Source: UBA6168 sp965222975 (GTDB lineage: Bacteria > Bacteroidota > Bacteroidia > Chitinophagales > Saprospiraceae). Taken from it: a stretch of DNA of 64,000 bases. The stretch lies in contig CBDCVJ010000064.1 of assembly GCA_965222975.1 (NCBI GenBank), positions 149,150 to 213,149 of the forward strand. Direction: 5' to 3'. Both the position numbers and the translations under genes were made by a program. Positions 1 through 7,460 of this stretch are shown here, piece by piece; positions within the stretch are counted from its first letter, which is position 1; the number at the start of each line of letters is the position of its first letter. Below the pieces are notes generated by a model, which saw only the letters and a list, made by a program, of their open reading frames with translations, was not told where the DNA came from and did no database searches.

Positions 1-227
1 TTAAAAAAATGAAAAAACAGATGGCATATGCCGATCAGAAAAATTGTCCAGCGGTTATTTTGATCGGAAGTGATGAAGCGGTGAAAGGGGTAGCTACAGT
101 CAAAAACCTCAAACTCGGCAAAGAACTATCAACGACGATAAGCGACAAAAAAGAATGGCTCAGCAAGGTGCAAAAGGAAGTGCCGATTGAAGAATTGGTA
201 TCTTATATTAAAGGACATTTTGGCTAA
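1..227 (+). CDS. hisS: Histidyl-tRNA synthetase, C-terminal fragment
   Basis: The reading frame is open to the left edge of the window, so only the last ~75 residues are visible. They match the C-terminal anticodon-binding domain of class II histidyl-tRNA synthetase: a KKQMAYADQKNCPAVILIG strand-helix-strand unit followed by the VKNLKLGKE turn and a final amphipathic helix. The enzyme charges tRNA-His with histidine in the cytoplasm; the catalytic domain lies outside the window. The stop codon overlaps the stop of the convergent gene by 4 bp, so there is no room for a terminator between them. Assignment rests on this short domain. Confidence 0.85.
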   Translation, partial: KKMKKQMAYADQKNCPAVILIGSDEAVKGVATVKNLKLGKELSTTISDKKEWLSKVQKEVPIEELVSYIKGHFG

Positions 228-835
228 AAATATTTCACTGTCCCAAATTGCGCAGGCATCCCATAATTCTGCCCCCAGATGATACCTGCGTGGTCAACTA
301 AATAGTAAATATTAGTTGTGGTAAAATAGAGTGTCCAGGCAAATTGCGGATTTTGGGCAGGCATTTTCATGCCAACCAATGCAGACTGATTGTTGAATGG
401 GTTTACCATAAATATTTGCCCATTTTGGTGGAGGAAATATTGCATGGTGTCCATGGTGAACATGCATTGGGCAACGTACTGAGGTGTTTGTTGTTGGAAA
501 TTTTGTGGTTGTTTTTGCTGTTGCTTCCAGACATCGGAAGTGTTTGGCCGCTGTTGCTGAAATTCCGTAGGGGTGGGTGTGTGTTCAATATCTTGCTTTT
601 CAATTTCTGATGCGAGGTTTAGCACTGCCATTGAAATTCTTGCTTTATTTTCCCGGTTGTCTCCCAGTCCCAGATCTTTGTTCCTAACATATTCTTTGTA
701 GCTGCCTTTTAAATGAATGGCTTGATTGTAAAGGTCGCCACCAATATTTTTCAAATAATTATTTAATGTATCGATAGCTTCGGAAAGCTCACCTTCCCCA
801 ATGTGCGTCCTTATTTTATTTGAAACATTCCCCAT
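224..835 (-). CDS. EAD11-like effector-associated domain protein
   Basis: 203 residues, no signal peptide and no membrane segment. Residues ~5-80 resemble effector-associated domain 11 (EAD11): an initial helix with IGEGELSEAIDTLNNYL, then DLYNQAIHLKGSYKEYVRNK and a last helix ARISMAVLNLASEIEK. In the published family, EADs are small adaptor domains that link sensors to effectors in bacterial conflict and signalling systems. Residues ~90-118 are a Q/P-rich linker. Residues ~119-203 form an unrecognised aromatic-rich domain (YFLHQNGQIFMVNPF, YYLVDHAGIIWGQNYG). No NTPase, protease or other effector lies nearby, so a partner must be elsewhere. The gene is convergent with hisS. The EAD call is by pattern only. 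Confidence 0.6.
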   Translation of the reverse strand: MGNVSNKIRTHIGEGELSEAIDTLNNYLKNIGGDLYNQAIHLKGSYKEYVRNKDLGLGDNRENKARISMAVLNLASEIEKQDIEHTPTPTEFQQQRPNTSDVWKQQQKQPQNFQQQTPQYVAQCMFTMDTMQYFLHQNGQIFMVNPFNNQSALVGMKMPAQNPQFAWTLYFTTTNIYYLVDHAGIIWGQNYGMPAQFGTVKYF

Positions 836-856
836 TTATAAAAATCATTTTATTAG

Positions 857-1049
857 TTCTACTTTGACACTTTAGGAAAACAACCGTCCGTTTTCAAGTC
901 TGAGGAAGAAAACCCTTTAGAGAGAGGTGTGTTTTTTTGATTTTTTACAAAAAATCAAAAAAACACACCTCTCTCTACTACGATCCTTTCTCCCAGACAT
1001 GAAATACGGTGGTCACATATGAGCATATTTTTAAAGTGTCAAAGTAGAA
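857..1049. mobile_element. Foldback element 1 (GAGAG family)
   Basis: A 193-bp non-coding element bounded by an 18-bp perfect terminal inverted repeat: TTCTACTTTGACACTTTA at 857-874 and its exact complement at 1032-1049. A 29-bp perfect stem with a 2-nt loop occupies 918-977; its arm starts TAGAGAGAGGTGTG and continues into T-runs. The regions between the terminal repeats and the core are also partly complementary, so almost the whole element can fold back. It is flanked by TTAG on both sides (853-856 and 1050-1053), a possible 4-bp target duplication. The left arm contains GAAAACAACCG, also found in the element near 10.1 kb. No coding capacity. Confidence 0.7.
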
Positions 1050-1079
1050 TTAGCAGCCGTCCAGAAGGTTTGGGCAAAA

Positions 1080-1154
1080 TGTGACGCCGAACTCTAGTTC
1101 GGCGGTGTTGGCTATAAATACATTACAATCGCCGAACTGGAGTTCGGCGTCACA
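1080..1154. repeat. Nested palindrome (GCCGAACT..AGTTCGGC)
   Basis: Two 25-bp arms (1080-1104 and 1130-1154) are inverted copies with one mismatch. Each arm contains its own palindrome, CGCCGAACT-CT-AGTTCGGCG in the left one. The structure can form one long hairpin or two short ones, as in REP/BIME-type intergenic repeats. No flanking direct repeat is seen. It lies downstream of the FAD-dependent oxidoreductase gene and could help end its transcript, but no T-run follows it. Confidence 0.65.
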
Positions 1155-1228
1155 GATATGCTGAATAGTTCATCCTAATTGACCAATCTCAAAAAGCTGC
1201 AAGATAATTGAAAAAAGAATATTTGGTT

Positions 1229-2797
1229 TTAAATTTTGACCCCATAAAATTTCGCAATTGCCCTTGCTACATTTTGGCCATCCATGGCTGCTGAAATAAT
1301 TCCCCCGGCATATCCTGCACCTTCGCCACATGGAAAAAGGCCAGCCGTCTCAACATGTTGGTACGATTCCCTGTCCCGTGGAATTTTAACTGGAGAACTT
1401 GTTCTGCTTTCCGTCGCAATCACATTTGTTTCTTCCGAAAAATATCCTTTCATTTTTTTCCCAAAAACCTTCATCCCTTGCTGCAATCGGCTATAAATAA
1501 AAGGTGGAAGCAATTCATGGACTGGCGCTGAAAAAAGTCCGGGAATATAGGACGACTCCGGTAACGACCCCGAGACCTTTCTTTTTACAAAGTCAGTCAT
1601 GCGCTGCGACGGGGCTTTCTGGCTTCCATCGCCTGCGGCAAATACATTTTGCTCAACGCTTTGTTGGAACACGAGGGCAGCCAGTTCACCATACTGTATG
1701 AATTGCTTTGGCAGATCTTCCAATTCCACTTGAACTACCGTTCCCGAGTTTGCATAAGGTGAATCACGCCGAGACAATGACATGCCATTCACGACTATTT
1801 CACCCAGTGCGGTTGCTGCCGGAACGACCAAACCACCTGGGCACATGCAAAAAGAAAAAACTCCTCGGTGATCCGCTTGGCAGGCTAATTTGTAACTCGA
1901 AGCCGGCAGATACTTATCTCTTGGCGATTGGCCATATTGGATTCTATCTATTAAAGGCTGTGGGTGTTCTACCCTTACTCCAAGTGCAAATGGTTTGGCC
2001 TCAATCTTAATTTTACTTTTTTTCAATAATAAATAAATGTCACGTGCTGAGTGACCAGTAGCCAAGATGGTGGCTTTTGCCAATCGTCCATCGTTACCAT
2101 TGATGACCACTCCCTTTACTGCATTTTTTTCAATAATGAAATCTGTGATATGAGAATCAAAATGTACTTCTCCGCCGAAGTGCAAAATAGTTTCCCGAAT
2201 GTTGGCGACTATTAGCGGTAGTTTATTTGAGCCAATATGGGGGTGTGCATCGACGAGGATGTCCGAATTTGCCCCATGCTCGACGAACAATTTCAATGCC
2301 TTATAAATATTGCCCCTTTTATGCGATCGGGTATATAGTTTGCCATCGGAGTAGGTGCCGGCACCGCCTTCGCCAAAACAATAGTTAGAGTGTGGGTTGA
2401 CTTCCCCGAATTGCTGGATTGCCCGTAAGTCCCTCCTCCTTTTCTGCACATCTTTTCCTCGGTCGAAGATGATAGGTTTCAGCCCAAGCTCTATTAATTC
2501 CAAGGCAGAAAAGTACCCTCCTGGGCCTGCTCCGACAATAATGACCGGTTCTGCATTTTCGACATGTTTGAATTGGGAAAGAAGGGCAGGCTCAGGTGCA
2601 GGGGTTTCGTTGGAGAAAATTTCAACTTGTAATCGGAAATATGGAATGCTTCCTCGGGCATCTATTGATCGCTTTCTAATGACGATGCTGGATATTTGAT
2701 TTTGGGGGATTCTGCTTTTTGCGATAGCACGTTGGTGGATAAGTGCTTCATCGGCAGCTTCTTTGGGCAGTAGTTTTATTTCTATTAATTTCCGCAT
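1229..2797 (-). CDS. FAD-dependent oxidoreductase, COG2509 type
   Basis: 522 residues, cytoplasmic. Residues 1-80 are the N-terminal domain typical of this family. Residues ~85-115 hold the dinucleotide-binding motif VGAGPGGYFSALELIELG. The family signature CFGEGGAGTYSDGKLYTR follows at ~140, and a C-terminal FAD-contact segment GEGAGYAGGIISAAMDG lies at ~490. Length and domain order match the uncharacterised FAD-dependent dehydrogenases of COG2509, whose substrate is not established. The start at 2797 begins MRKLIEIKLLP, the usual N-terminus. It stands alone between an intergenic repeat region and a small secreted-protein gene 27 bp upstream, so it could be read through from that gene. Confidence 0.85.
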   Translation of the reverse strand: MRKLIEIKLLPKEAADEALIHQRAIAKSRIPQNQISSIVIRKRSIDARGSIPYFRLQVEIFSNETPAPEPALLSQFKHVENAEPVIIVGAGPGGYFSALELIELGLKPIIFDRGKDVQKRRRDLRAIQQFGEVNPHSNYCFGEGGAGTYSDGKLYTRSHKRGNIYKALKLFVEHGANSDILVDAHPHIGSNKLPLIVANIRETILHFGGEVHFDSHITDFIIEKNAVKGVVINGNDGRLAKATILATGHSARDIYLLLKKSKIKIEAKPFALGVRVEHPQPLIDRIQYGQSPRDKYLPASSYKLACQADHRGVFSFCMCPGGLVVPAATALGEIVVNGMSLSRRDSPYANSGTVVQVELEDLPKQFIQYGELAALVFQQSVEQNVFAAGDGSQKAPSQRMTDFVKRKVSGSLPESSYIPGLFSAPVHELLPPFIYSRLQQGMKVFGKKMKGYFSEETNVIATESRTSSPVKIPRDRESYQHVETAGLFPCGEGAGYAGGIISAAMDGQNVARAIAKFYGVKI

Positions 2798-2824
2798 GGA
2801 GCGGCAAAGGTAAGGGCAGGGCTG

Positions 2825-3253
2825 TTAATTGGTTCTAACCAAATTCGTATTGCTTTGTTTTTCAAAATCTTCCGGCACAAAAACCCTGATTTGGACAATT
2901 TCAGGGCATTCACCCTGGCGGGTTCGGATAGGCTTGCGTTCCTGATCGGTACTGAACAAACGATATGAGCCTGAAGTAGTGTCAGCTTCAATAGCGTAGC
3001 GTTTTTCCTTTTCTACAAAATGAGCCATTATAGAAGGAGAAGCTTCGTACAATTCCACCTTGGTTTCAGTAAGAATATTATTTCCAGCCCACGGAACAAC
3101 AAGTATGGTGTCACTAATGAGTTCTAAAGAGATAGCGTTCGATTTGCTAACGTCGAACGTTTGGTGAATGGTTTTTTCGAGCTGCGCATGAATTGAGCTG
3201 GAAAAAGAAATAAAGAGAAGAAAAGCGAAGATTATTTTTTTTGACATTCTCAA
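2825..3253 (-). CDS. Small secreted protein, paralogue of next gene
   Basis: 142 residues with an N-terminal signal peptide (IIFAFLLFISFSSSIHAQ), so it is exported to the periplasm or cell surface. The mature part is predicted beta-rich: FDVSKSNAISLELISDTILVVPW, then an acidic loop and a strand VQIRVFVPEDF. The layout (signal, 'KTxxxxF' strand, 'xxxxIxVxxW' strand, C-terminal 'VPxDF' strand) is the same as in the 148-residue protein encoded at 3494-3940, so the two look like diverged tandem duplicates. The shape recalls DUF4097-like beta-helical adhesin domains, but no family can be named with confidence. The FAD oxidoreductase gene follows 27 bp downstream. Confidence 0.65.
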   Translation of the reverse strand: MRMSKKIIFAFLLFISFSSSIHAQLEKTIHQTFDVSKSNAISLELISDTILVVPWAGNNILTETKVELYEASPSIMAHFVEKEKRYAIEADTTSGSYRLFSTDQERKPIRTRQGECPEIVQIRVFVPEDFEKQSNTNLVRTN

Positions 3254-3353
3254 AGTGGATTAGAAACAAATTTTATAGTTCATGATAATAGACGCAATAA
3301 TCGCTTCATTTCCCTAAATAAAAAATCCTGATAGTGATTTTGATTGTTAAAGA

Positions 3354-3428
3354 GTAACTGCTCAAGATGGAAAGAGAAAGAAGAAAAAATGAAATTTTTC
3401 TGAAAAAACAACCCTGCTGAGTAGTTAC
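3354..3428. mobile_element. Foldback element 2, short GTAACT-ended copy
   Basis: A 75-bp element with ends GTAACTGCTCA (3354) and TGAGTAGTTAC (3418-3428), inverted with one mismatch. It is flanked by GTTAAAGA (3346-3353) and TTTAAAGA (3429-3436), a 7/8 direct repeat that fits a target-site duplication. Its inside holds the GAGAAAGAAGAAAAAATGAA arm and loop that also occur in the element at 10101-10231. The right side holds AACAACCCTGCTGAGTAGTTAC, matching the complement of that element's left end. It looks like an internally deleted relative. Confidence 0.65.
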
Positions 3429-3440
3429 TTTAAAGAAATA

Positions 3441-3474
3441 AAAAAGGCGCAGCATTGAGGTAACGCCACGCCTT
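3441..3474 (-). terminator. Probable terminator of the 3494-3940 gene
   Basis: Read on the minus strand, AAGGCG pairs with CGCCTT across a 19-nt loop and is followed by a run of T. It sits 20 bp past the stop codon of the minus-strand gene. The stem is short, so the call is moderate. Confidence 0.45.
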
Positions 3475-3493
3475 CGGTTTTTGTTTTTTTAAT

Positions 3494-3940
3494 TTAAAAA
3501 GAGGTCTTTGTTTCCTCAGCGACTGCGTCCACTGTTTTTGTTTTCACTAGGACGTTGGAAGGTGCATAAATTTCAAAATTTAAGTTTTCAATCAGCTCCC
3601 CGCCGTTTCGAAGTTTCACATTTCGCTCAAGGCCAGGGAGAAAGACTCTTAGCATGTCAGGTTCTATGGAGGAATCTAAATTGTATCGGCCTAATTTAAC
3701 CAAGGATTTCAACATTTGATCTGAGCCATTACCCAAAGAAACGGTCATTACAACTCGCATTTGCTCTTGGCTCCATTCATTGATTACGATTTCATTTTCT
3801 GGAGCTACATCTATAAGGACAACATTATTGCCTGCTAATTTAAATCCTTTTACCAAAGTTTTTTCAGCATGCTGCTGCCCATTTAAATTTATTGATACCA
3901 ATAAAGTGAAGGCGATTGAGTATATAATGTTGGCTCTCAT
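3494..3940 (-). CDS. Small secreted beta-rich protein
   Basis: 148 residues beginning with a signal peptide (IIYSIAFTLLVSINLNGQ) that predicts export. The mature domain is beta-rich, with strands such as NNVVLIDVAPENEIVINEW and RVVMTVSLGNG, ending in an acidic tail. It shares order and spacing of strands with the protein encoded at 2825-3253, which lies downstream on the same strand, separated by a foldback element. No enzyme motif, lipobox or T9SS sorting domain is seen. Function unknown. Hits to DUF4097-type or head GIN-type domains would be the first thing to expect from a search. Confidence 0.65.
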   Translation of the reverse strand: MRANIIYSIAFTLLVSINLNGQQHAEKTLVKGFKLAGNNVVLIDVAPENEIVINEWSQEQMRVVMTVSLGNGSDQMLKSLVKLGRYNLDSSIEPDMLRVFLPGLERNVKLRNGGELIENLNFEIYAPSNVLVKTKTVDAVAEETKTSF

Positions 3941-4151
3941 AATAAAACGGCATTTAATGAAGGGAATAAAACCGGGCTTTCCCGGAAGTACTTAAGTGCG
4001 CTTTAAAGTTAACAACTATAAAGGGTAATGTCAAGGATATAAAAAATGTTTGATTGAAAAAATGATATTTTTCATTTTTTGATACGGCTATTAAGTTGAT
4101 GTACAGTGATAACTGGACAAAAATTAGATGTCGAAAAATTATAATTTCTGA

Positions 4152-4982
4152 TCAAATTGGTTGGATTGAAGCTTTTTTTAAATGAACTAAACGAGCTAAC
4201 AAAGGTTCGAGCTGGTCAAGAGGAAGCATATTGGCTCCGTCCGACAATGCTTTTGCTGGGTTTGGATGTGTTTCGATAAATAAGCCGTCTGCCCCAGTGG
4301 CAATGCCTGCTTTGGCTATGGTTGCTATCAAGGCAGGTTGGCCCCCAGTGACTCCGCTTTTTTGGTTTGGCTGTTGCAAGGAATGGGTGCAGTCCAATAC
4401 AACTGGAACATCAAATGACTTCATAATCGGAATCCCCCTGAAATCAACTACCAAATCTTGATAGCCAAACATGGTTCCCCTTTCCGTTAATAAAACATTT
4501 GTATTGTCCGATTGCCTTACTTTTTCAACTGCCCATTGCATGGCTTCGGGACTTAAAAATTGGCCTTTTTTAATGTTGACCGCTTTTCCTGTTTTGGCAG
4601 CGGCGACTAACAAGTCTGTCTGGCGGCAAAGAAATGCAGGGATTTGGATCAGGTCAACAAATTGAGCAGCAATGGAAGCTTCTTCTTCGGAATGGATGTC
4701 GGTTGTAACGGGAACCTCAATTTGGTCTGCCACTTCCTTTAAGATAGAAAGAGCTTTTTCGTCACCAATTCCGGTAAAAGAGTCGATTCGAGACCTATTT
4801 GCTTTTCGATATGAACCCTTGAATATTAATTGAATTTCTAATTTTTCACAAATCGCTTTCAATTTTTCAGCTATCAATAAAGTAAGACTTCTACTTTCTA
4901 TGGCGCAAGGGCCAGCGATGAGAAAAAAATTATCTGGTTTGTAGTCCGGTAACAGAAATGAAATGTTAGAGGCTCCAGTCAT
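4152..4982 (-). CDS. kdsA: KDO-8-phosphate synthase (metal-dependent class)
   Basis: 276 residues. It condenses phosphoenolpyruvate with arabinose 5-phosphate to make 3-deoxy-D-manno-octulosonate 8-phosphate for the lipopolysaccharide inner core. Recognisable family blocks are IAGPCAIES, KANRS, TTDIHSEEE, IQIPAFLCRQTDLL, NIKKGQFLSP and LTERGTMFGY. Cys26 in GPC replaces the Asn of the E. coli-type enzyme. With His200, Glu237 and Asp248 it forms the metal-ligand set known from the Aquifex enzyme, so this is the metal-dependent class. The gene appears monocistronic. LPS genes do not flank it, although a heptosyltransferase-type gene lies near 61 kb. Confidence 0.95.
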   Translation of the reverse strand: MTGASNISFLLPDYKPDNFFLIAGPCAIESRSLTLLIAEKLKAICEKLEIQLIFKGSYRKANRSRIDSFTGIGDEKALSILKEVADQIEVPVTTDIHSEEEASIAAQFVDLIQIPAFLCRQTDLLVAAAKTGKAVNIKKGQFLSPEAMQWAVEKVRQSDNTNVLLTERGTMFGYQDLVVDFRGIPIMKSFDVPVVLDCTHSLQQPNQKSGVTGGQPALIATIAKAGIATGADGLFIETHPNPAKALSDGANMLPLDQLEPLLARLVHLKKASIQPI

Positions 4983-5033
4983 TTATTTATGTTTATGGGA
5001 CAAATGTAATATTAAACCAGAATAGCCATTCAA

Positions 5034-5067
5034 TAAAAAAGCTTCAACGGATAACACCGCCAAAGCT
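5034..5067 (-). terminator. Terminator of the outer-membrane protein gene
   Basis: On the minus strand an 11-bp stem (AGCTTTGGCGG with CCGTTGAAGCT, including three G-U pairs in RNA) is followed directly by six T. It lies ~77 bp past the stop codon of the 5144-5728 gene, as expected for an intrinsic terminator. Confidence 0.7.
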
Positions 5068-5143
5068 CTTTGTTCAATTTGATTAGGTAAAAGAACAATT
5101 GGTAATTAAATGGTCATGCTGTTCTTTTCTGGAGTTTTACCAG

Positions 5144-5728
5144 TTATTTTATCCTAAATGAAAAACCCAAGTTCATGATGGAAATCCCGTACCCAAATTC
5201 TGCAAAAACACTTGCCTTCGGCTTAAACCAAAATTTTGCTCCAACGAACCCAGAATAAAGCACTTGGCCTTTAGGTGCATTGGGGTCATACGGCGTAGGT
5301 GTTCCTGGTTCCCTGACTACTTCCAGGCCAGTGTTCATGTCTGTCTCTTTGGTGTTGAAAAAAGAATAACCCAGAAGCATCCCTCCGTACATCTCTATTT
5401 TTTCAGTAAAATTTTTATGCAAAATGCCTTTCAGGCCCAGCATTGTTGTTTTGTTGGAAATCTGTGAATCTATGCCGTCGTACAGTAATTTAGGCGTTGA
5501 AGTGCTGGCAGAAAACCCTACATATCCATTAAGTGAGAAGTTTTCAGAAACCCTGTATCCTGCCTGAATGCTCAGTGCCGGAATTTCAGTGTGAGCATTT
5601 TTACCGGTGTAAGTTGGAATGATTCCTATTCCAGTTGTAATATCAAAACTTCCTTTTGGCGATTGGGCGTTCAGTACACTGCATACTAATAATATACACA
5701 GTAAAGTGAGTGGAAAAAGTCTTGTCAT
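5144..5728 (-). CDS. Outer-membrane beta-barrel protein
   Basis: 194 residues with a signal peptide (LFPLTLLCILLVCSVLNAQ) and a mature part made of alternating amphipathic strands: FDITTGIGIIPTY, IPALSIQAGYRV, FSLNGYVGFSAS, MLGLKGILHKNF, MYGGMLLGYSFF, YSGFVGAKFWF, SVFAEFGYGISIMNLGFSF. Eight strands and this length fit the OmpA/OmpW-like small barrels (outer membrane protein beta-barrel family) common in Bacteroidota. The protein ends on an aromatic-hydrophobic strand plus RIK, close to the usual C-terminal barrel signal. No function is implied by neighbours. A terminator follows it. Confidence 0.75.
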   Translation of the reverse strand: MTRLFPLTLLCILLVCSVLNAQSPKGSFDITTGIGIIPTYTGKNAHTEIPALSIQAGYRVSENFSLNGYVGFSASTSTPKLLYDGIDSQISNKTTMLGLKGILHKNFTEKIEMYGGMLLGYSFFNTKETDMNTGLEVVREPGTPTPYDPNAPKGQVLYSGFVGAKFWFKPKASVFAEFGYGISIMNLGFSFRIK

Positions 5729-6036
5729 GAGTGTAGTCTTGTAATTTTATAAATGAGAAAATGATGAGGGGGAGAAACTCAAGACGGGAAAAAGAGGAAC
5801 GGTTCAGGGGTTTTCAAAAGTTAGGCCAAACTCAAATTATAAGGAGTAATTTGAACGTAATAAATTAGTCATGTTGGCACTCCAGATGCCAACATAACTT
5901 TGCTCAAATCTTGTATAGGTCAATTGAAAAGAAAGAGGTTATAATATTCAATTTTTTTTAATTTGGTGAGCTCAGGTTTTTTCACAAAAAAGAAAAACAC
6001 GCCCCTTTCAATGGCTTTCCTTCATTTTTAAACCAA
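5729..6036. other. Intergenic stretch, no clear feature
   Basis: 308 bp between two minus-strand genes. It must hold the promoter of the barrel protein gene and the end of the ABC permease transcript. I see only an AT-rich tract with TTTTTTCACAAAAAAG near 5980, which could be a weak hairpin. Nothing else could be supported. Confidence 0.4.
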
Positions 6037-7296
6037 CTACCCGCTGTGCCTAATGGCCACTACAGGATCCATATGGGCAGCTTTATAGGCCGGGATAAAC
6101 CCAGAAATAACCCCAACTATGATGGAGAGGCCAACGCCAAAAATAACATTTGCCCAATCAAGATAAATAGGGAAAGGCATAGAATCTTCCATACCTATCA
6201 GAAGGGCATAGACAAAAGCCAAGCCTACCCCGCCTCCTAATATGCAAAGGATGATCGACTCTACAAGAAACTCCAGGAGTATCACACCACGCTTGGCACC
6301 CAACGCTTTTTTTATGCCAATAATATTGGTTCTTTCTTTAACGGATACAAACATAATATTAGCTACGCTCACCATACCTACCAGAATTGCAAAAACGCCA
6401 ATCACCCATCCTACCAAATTTAATACGCCGAAAAATTGGTCCATCAGGCCAGCCAAAATGGATTGGGTATTAAGTGCAAAATTGTTGTCCTCCTTTGGTT
6501 TTAGTCGCCTTTGTGCCCGAATGACACCAGTCAGTTCATCTTTTAATTGATCAATATTATAACCCTCTTGGGCTTTGACACTAATGCTGGCTCCCCATGA
6601 AAACACGTTTTTTACATTGGCAATCCTTTTGGCCAATTCATAAGAAACAGCGATTGATGGGTCGAAATTCATGATGTTAATAACATCCTTTCCAGATTTT
6701 TTGAAAACTCCAATGACTTCCATGTCCCTACCGGAAAGTTTGAATTTTTTACCAATCGGATCAATGCTTCCGAAAAGCCCTTCGGCTACATCATGCCCAA
6801 TCAATACCTTGTTAGCTCCTCGGTGGTATTCGCTTTGGGTAAGGTATCTGCCTTTTTCAAGTTCAACATTGTAAATTTCCATGAAGTCATAAGTATTGGC
6901 ACCAACATACACCCTTTCAACACTGTTTGACCGCCATTTAGCAGTTCGAACTCCAACAAATTGATTGTAGTTTACCAACCCGGCAGATTTCACCTTTCGC
7001 TTTATTGCTTCATAATCTTTGTAATTGGGGCTTGGCCTTCTGCGATATTTCCAAAAATTTTGGCCGGGATCCTCTGACCAGGGCATTTTACTTATGTAAA
7101 CCACGTCATCCCCCAATTTATCAAGACTGCTCATCACATTGTCTTGTAAGGAGTCAACGGACGATTGTACGCCGATGATACAAAATATACCTATCGTAAC
7201 GCCCAACAAAGAAAGAAGGGTTCGGAGCTTATTGGCCCTAAGCTGTTGCATGGCTTGAGCAAGGCTCTCATAGATGAGACGTATGACAATTTTCAT
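6037..7296 (-). CDS. ABC transporter permease, MacB/FtsX type
   Basis: 419 residues. An N-terminal membrane segment (TLLSLLGVTIGIFCIIGVQSS, residues ~26-46) is followed by a MacB-type periplasmic core domain (~50-270). A C-terminal FtsX domain has three membrane segments, including VLNLVGWVIGVFAILVGMVS and FLVESIILCILGGGVGLAF, with the signature 'ERTNIIGIKKALGAKRG' between them. Such permeases work as dimers with a LolD/MacB-like ATPase to drive efflux or lipoprotein and peptide handling at the inner membrane. No ATPase gene is adjacent, so the partner is encoded elsewhere. Transported substrate unknown. Confidence 0.9.
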   Translation of the reverse strand: MKIVIRLIYESLAQAMQQLRANKLRTLLSLLGVTIGIFCIIGVQSSVDSLQDNVMSSLDKLGDDVVYISKMPWSEDPGQNFWKYRRRPSPNYKDYEAIKRKVKSAGLVNYNQFVGVRTAKWRSNSVERVYVGANTYDFMEIYNVELEKGRYLTQSEYHRGANKVLIGHDVAEGLFGSIDPIGKKFKLSGRDMEVIGVFKKSGKDVINIMNFDPSIAVSYELAKRIANVKNVFSWGASISVKAQEGYNIDQLKDELTGVIRAQRRLKPKEDNNFALNTQSILAGLMDQFFGVLNLVGWVIGVFAILVGMVSVANIMFVSVKERTNIIGIKKALGAKRGVILLEFLVESIILCILGGGVGLAFVYALLIGMEDSMPFPIYLDWANVIFGVGLSIIVGVISGFIPAYKAAHMDPVVAIRHSG

Positions 7297-7460
7297 CTTG
7301 AAAGAAATTTTAACGCCTGAACTCTGACGATGAAACGGCCAATCAATCTATAATAACTTGATTTCCAAAATCGTCAGAAGACTGATAGCTTTGGGCGAAA
7401 GTGGAAAAATAGCCCATCCCATTTAAATCCGTTCGATAAAATTTTGGTTTTTATCTGCCA

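Noticed and set aside
1044..1173. GTAACT-type foldback element overlapping the GCCGAACT palindrome
   Set aside because: TGCTGAATAGTTC on the right is close to the family end, but the left end matches poorly and no flanking direct repeat exists.
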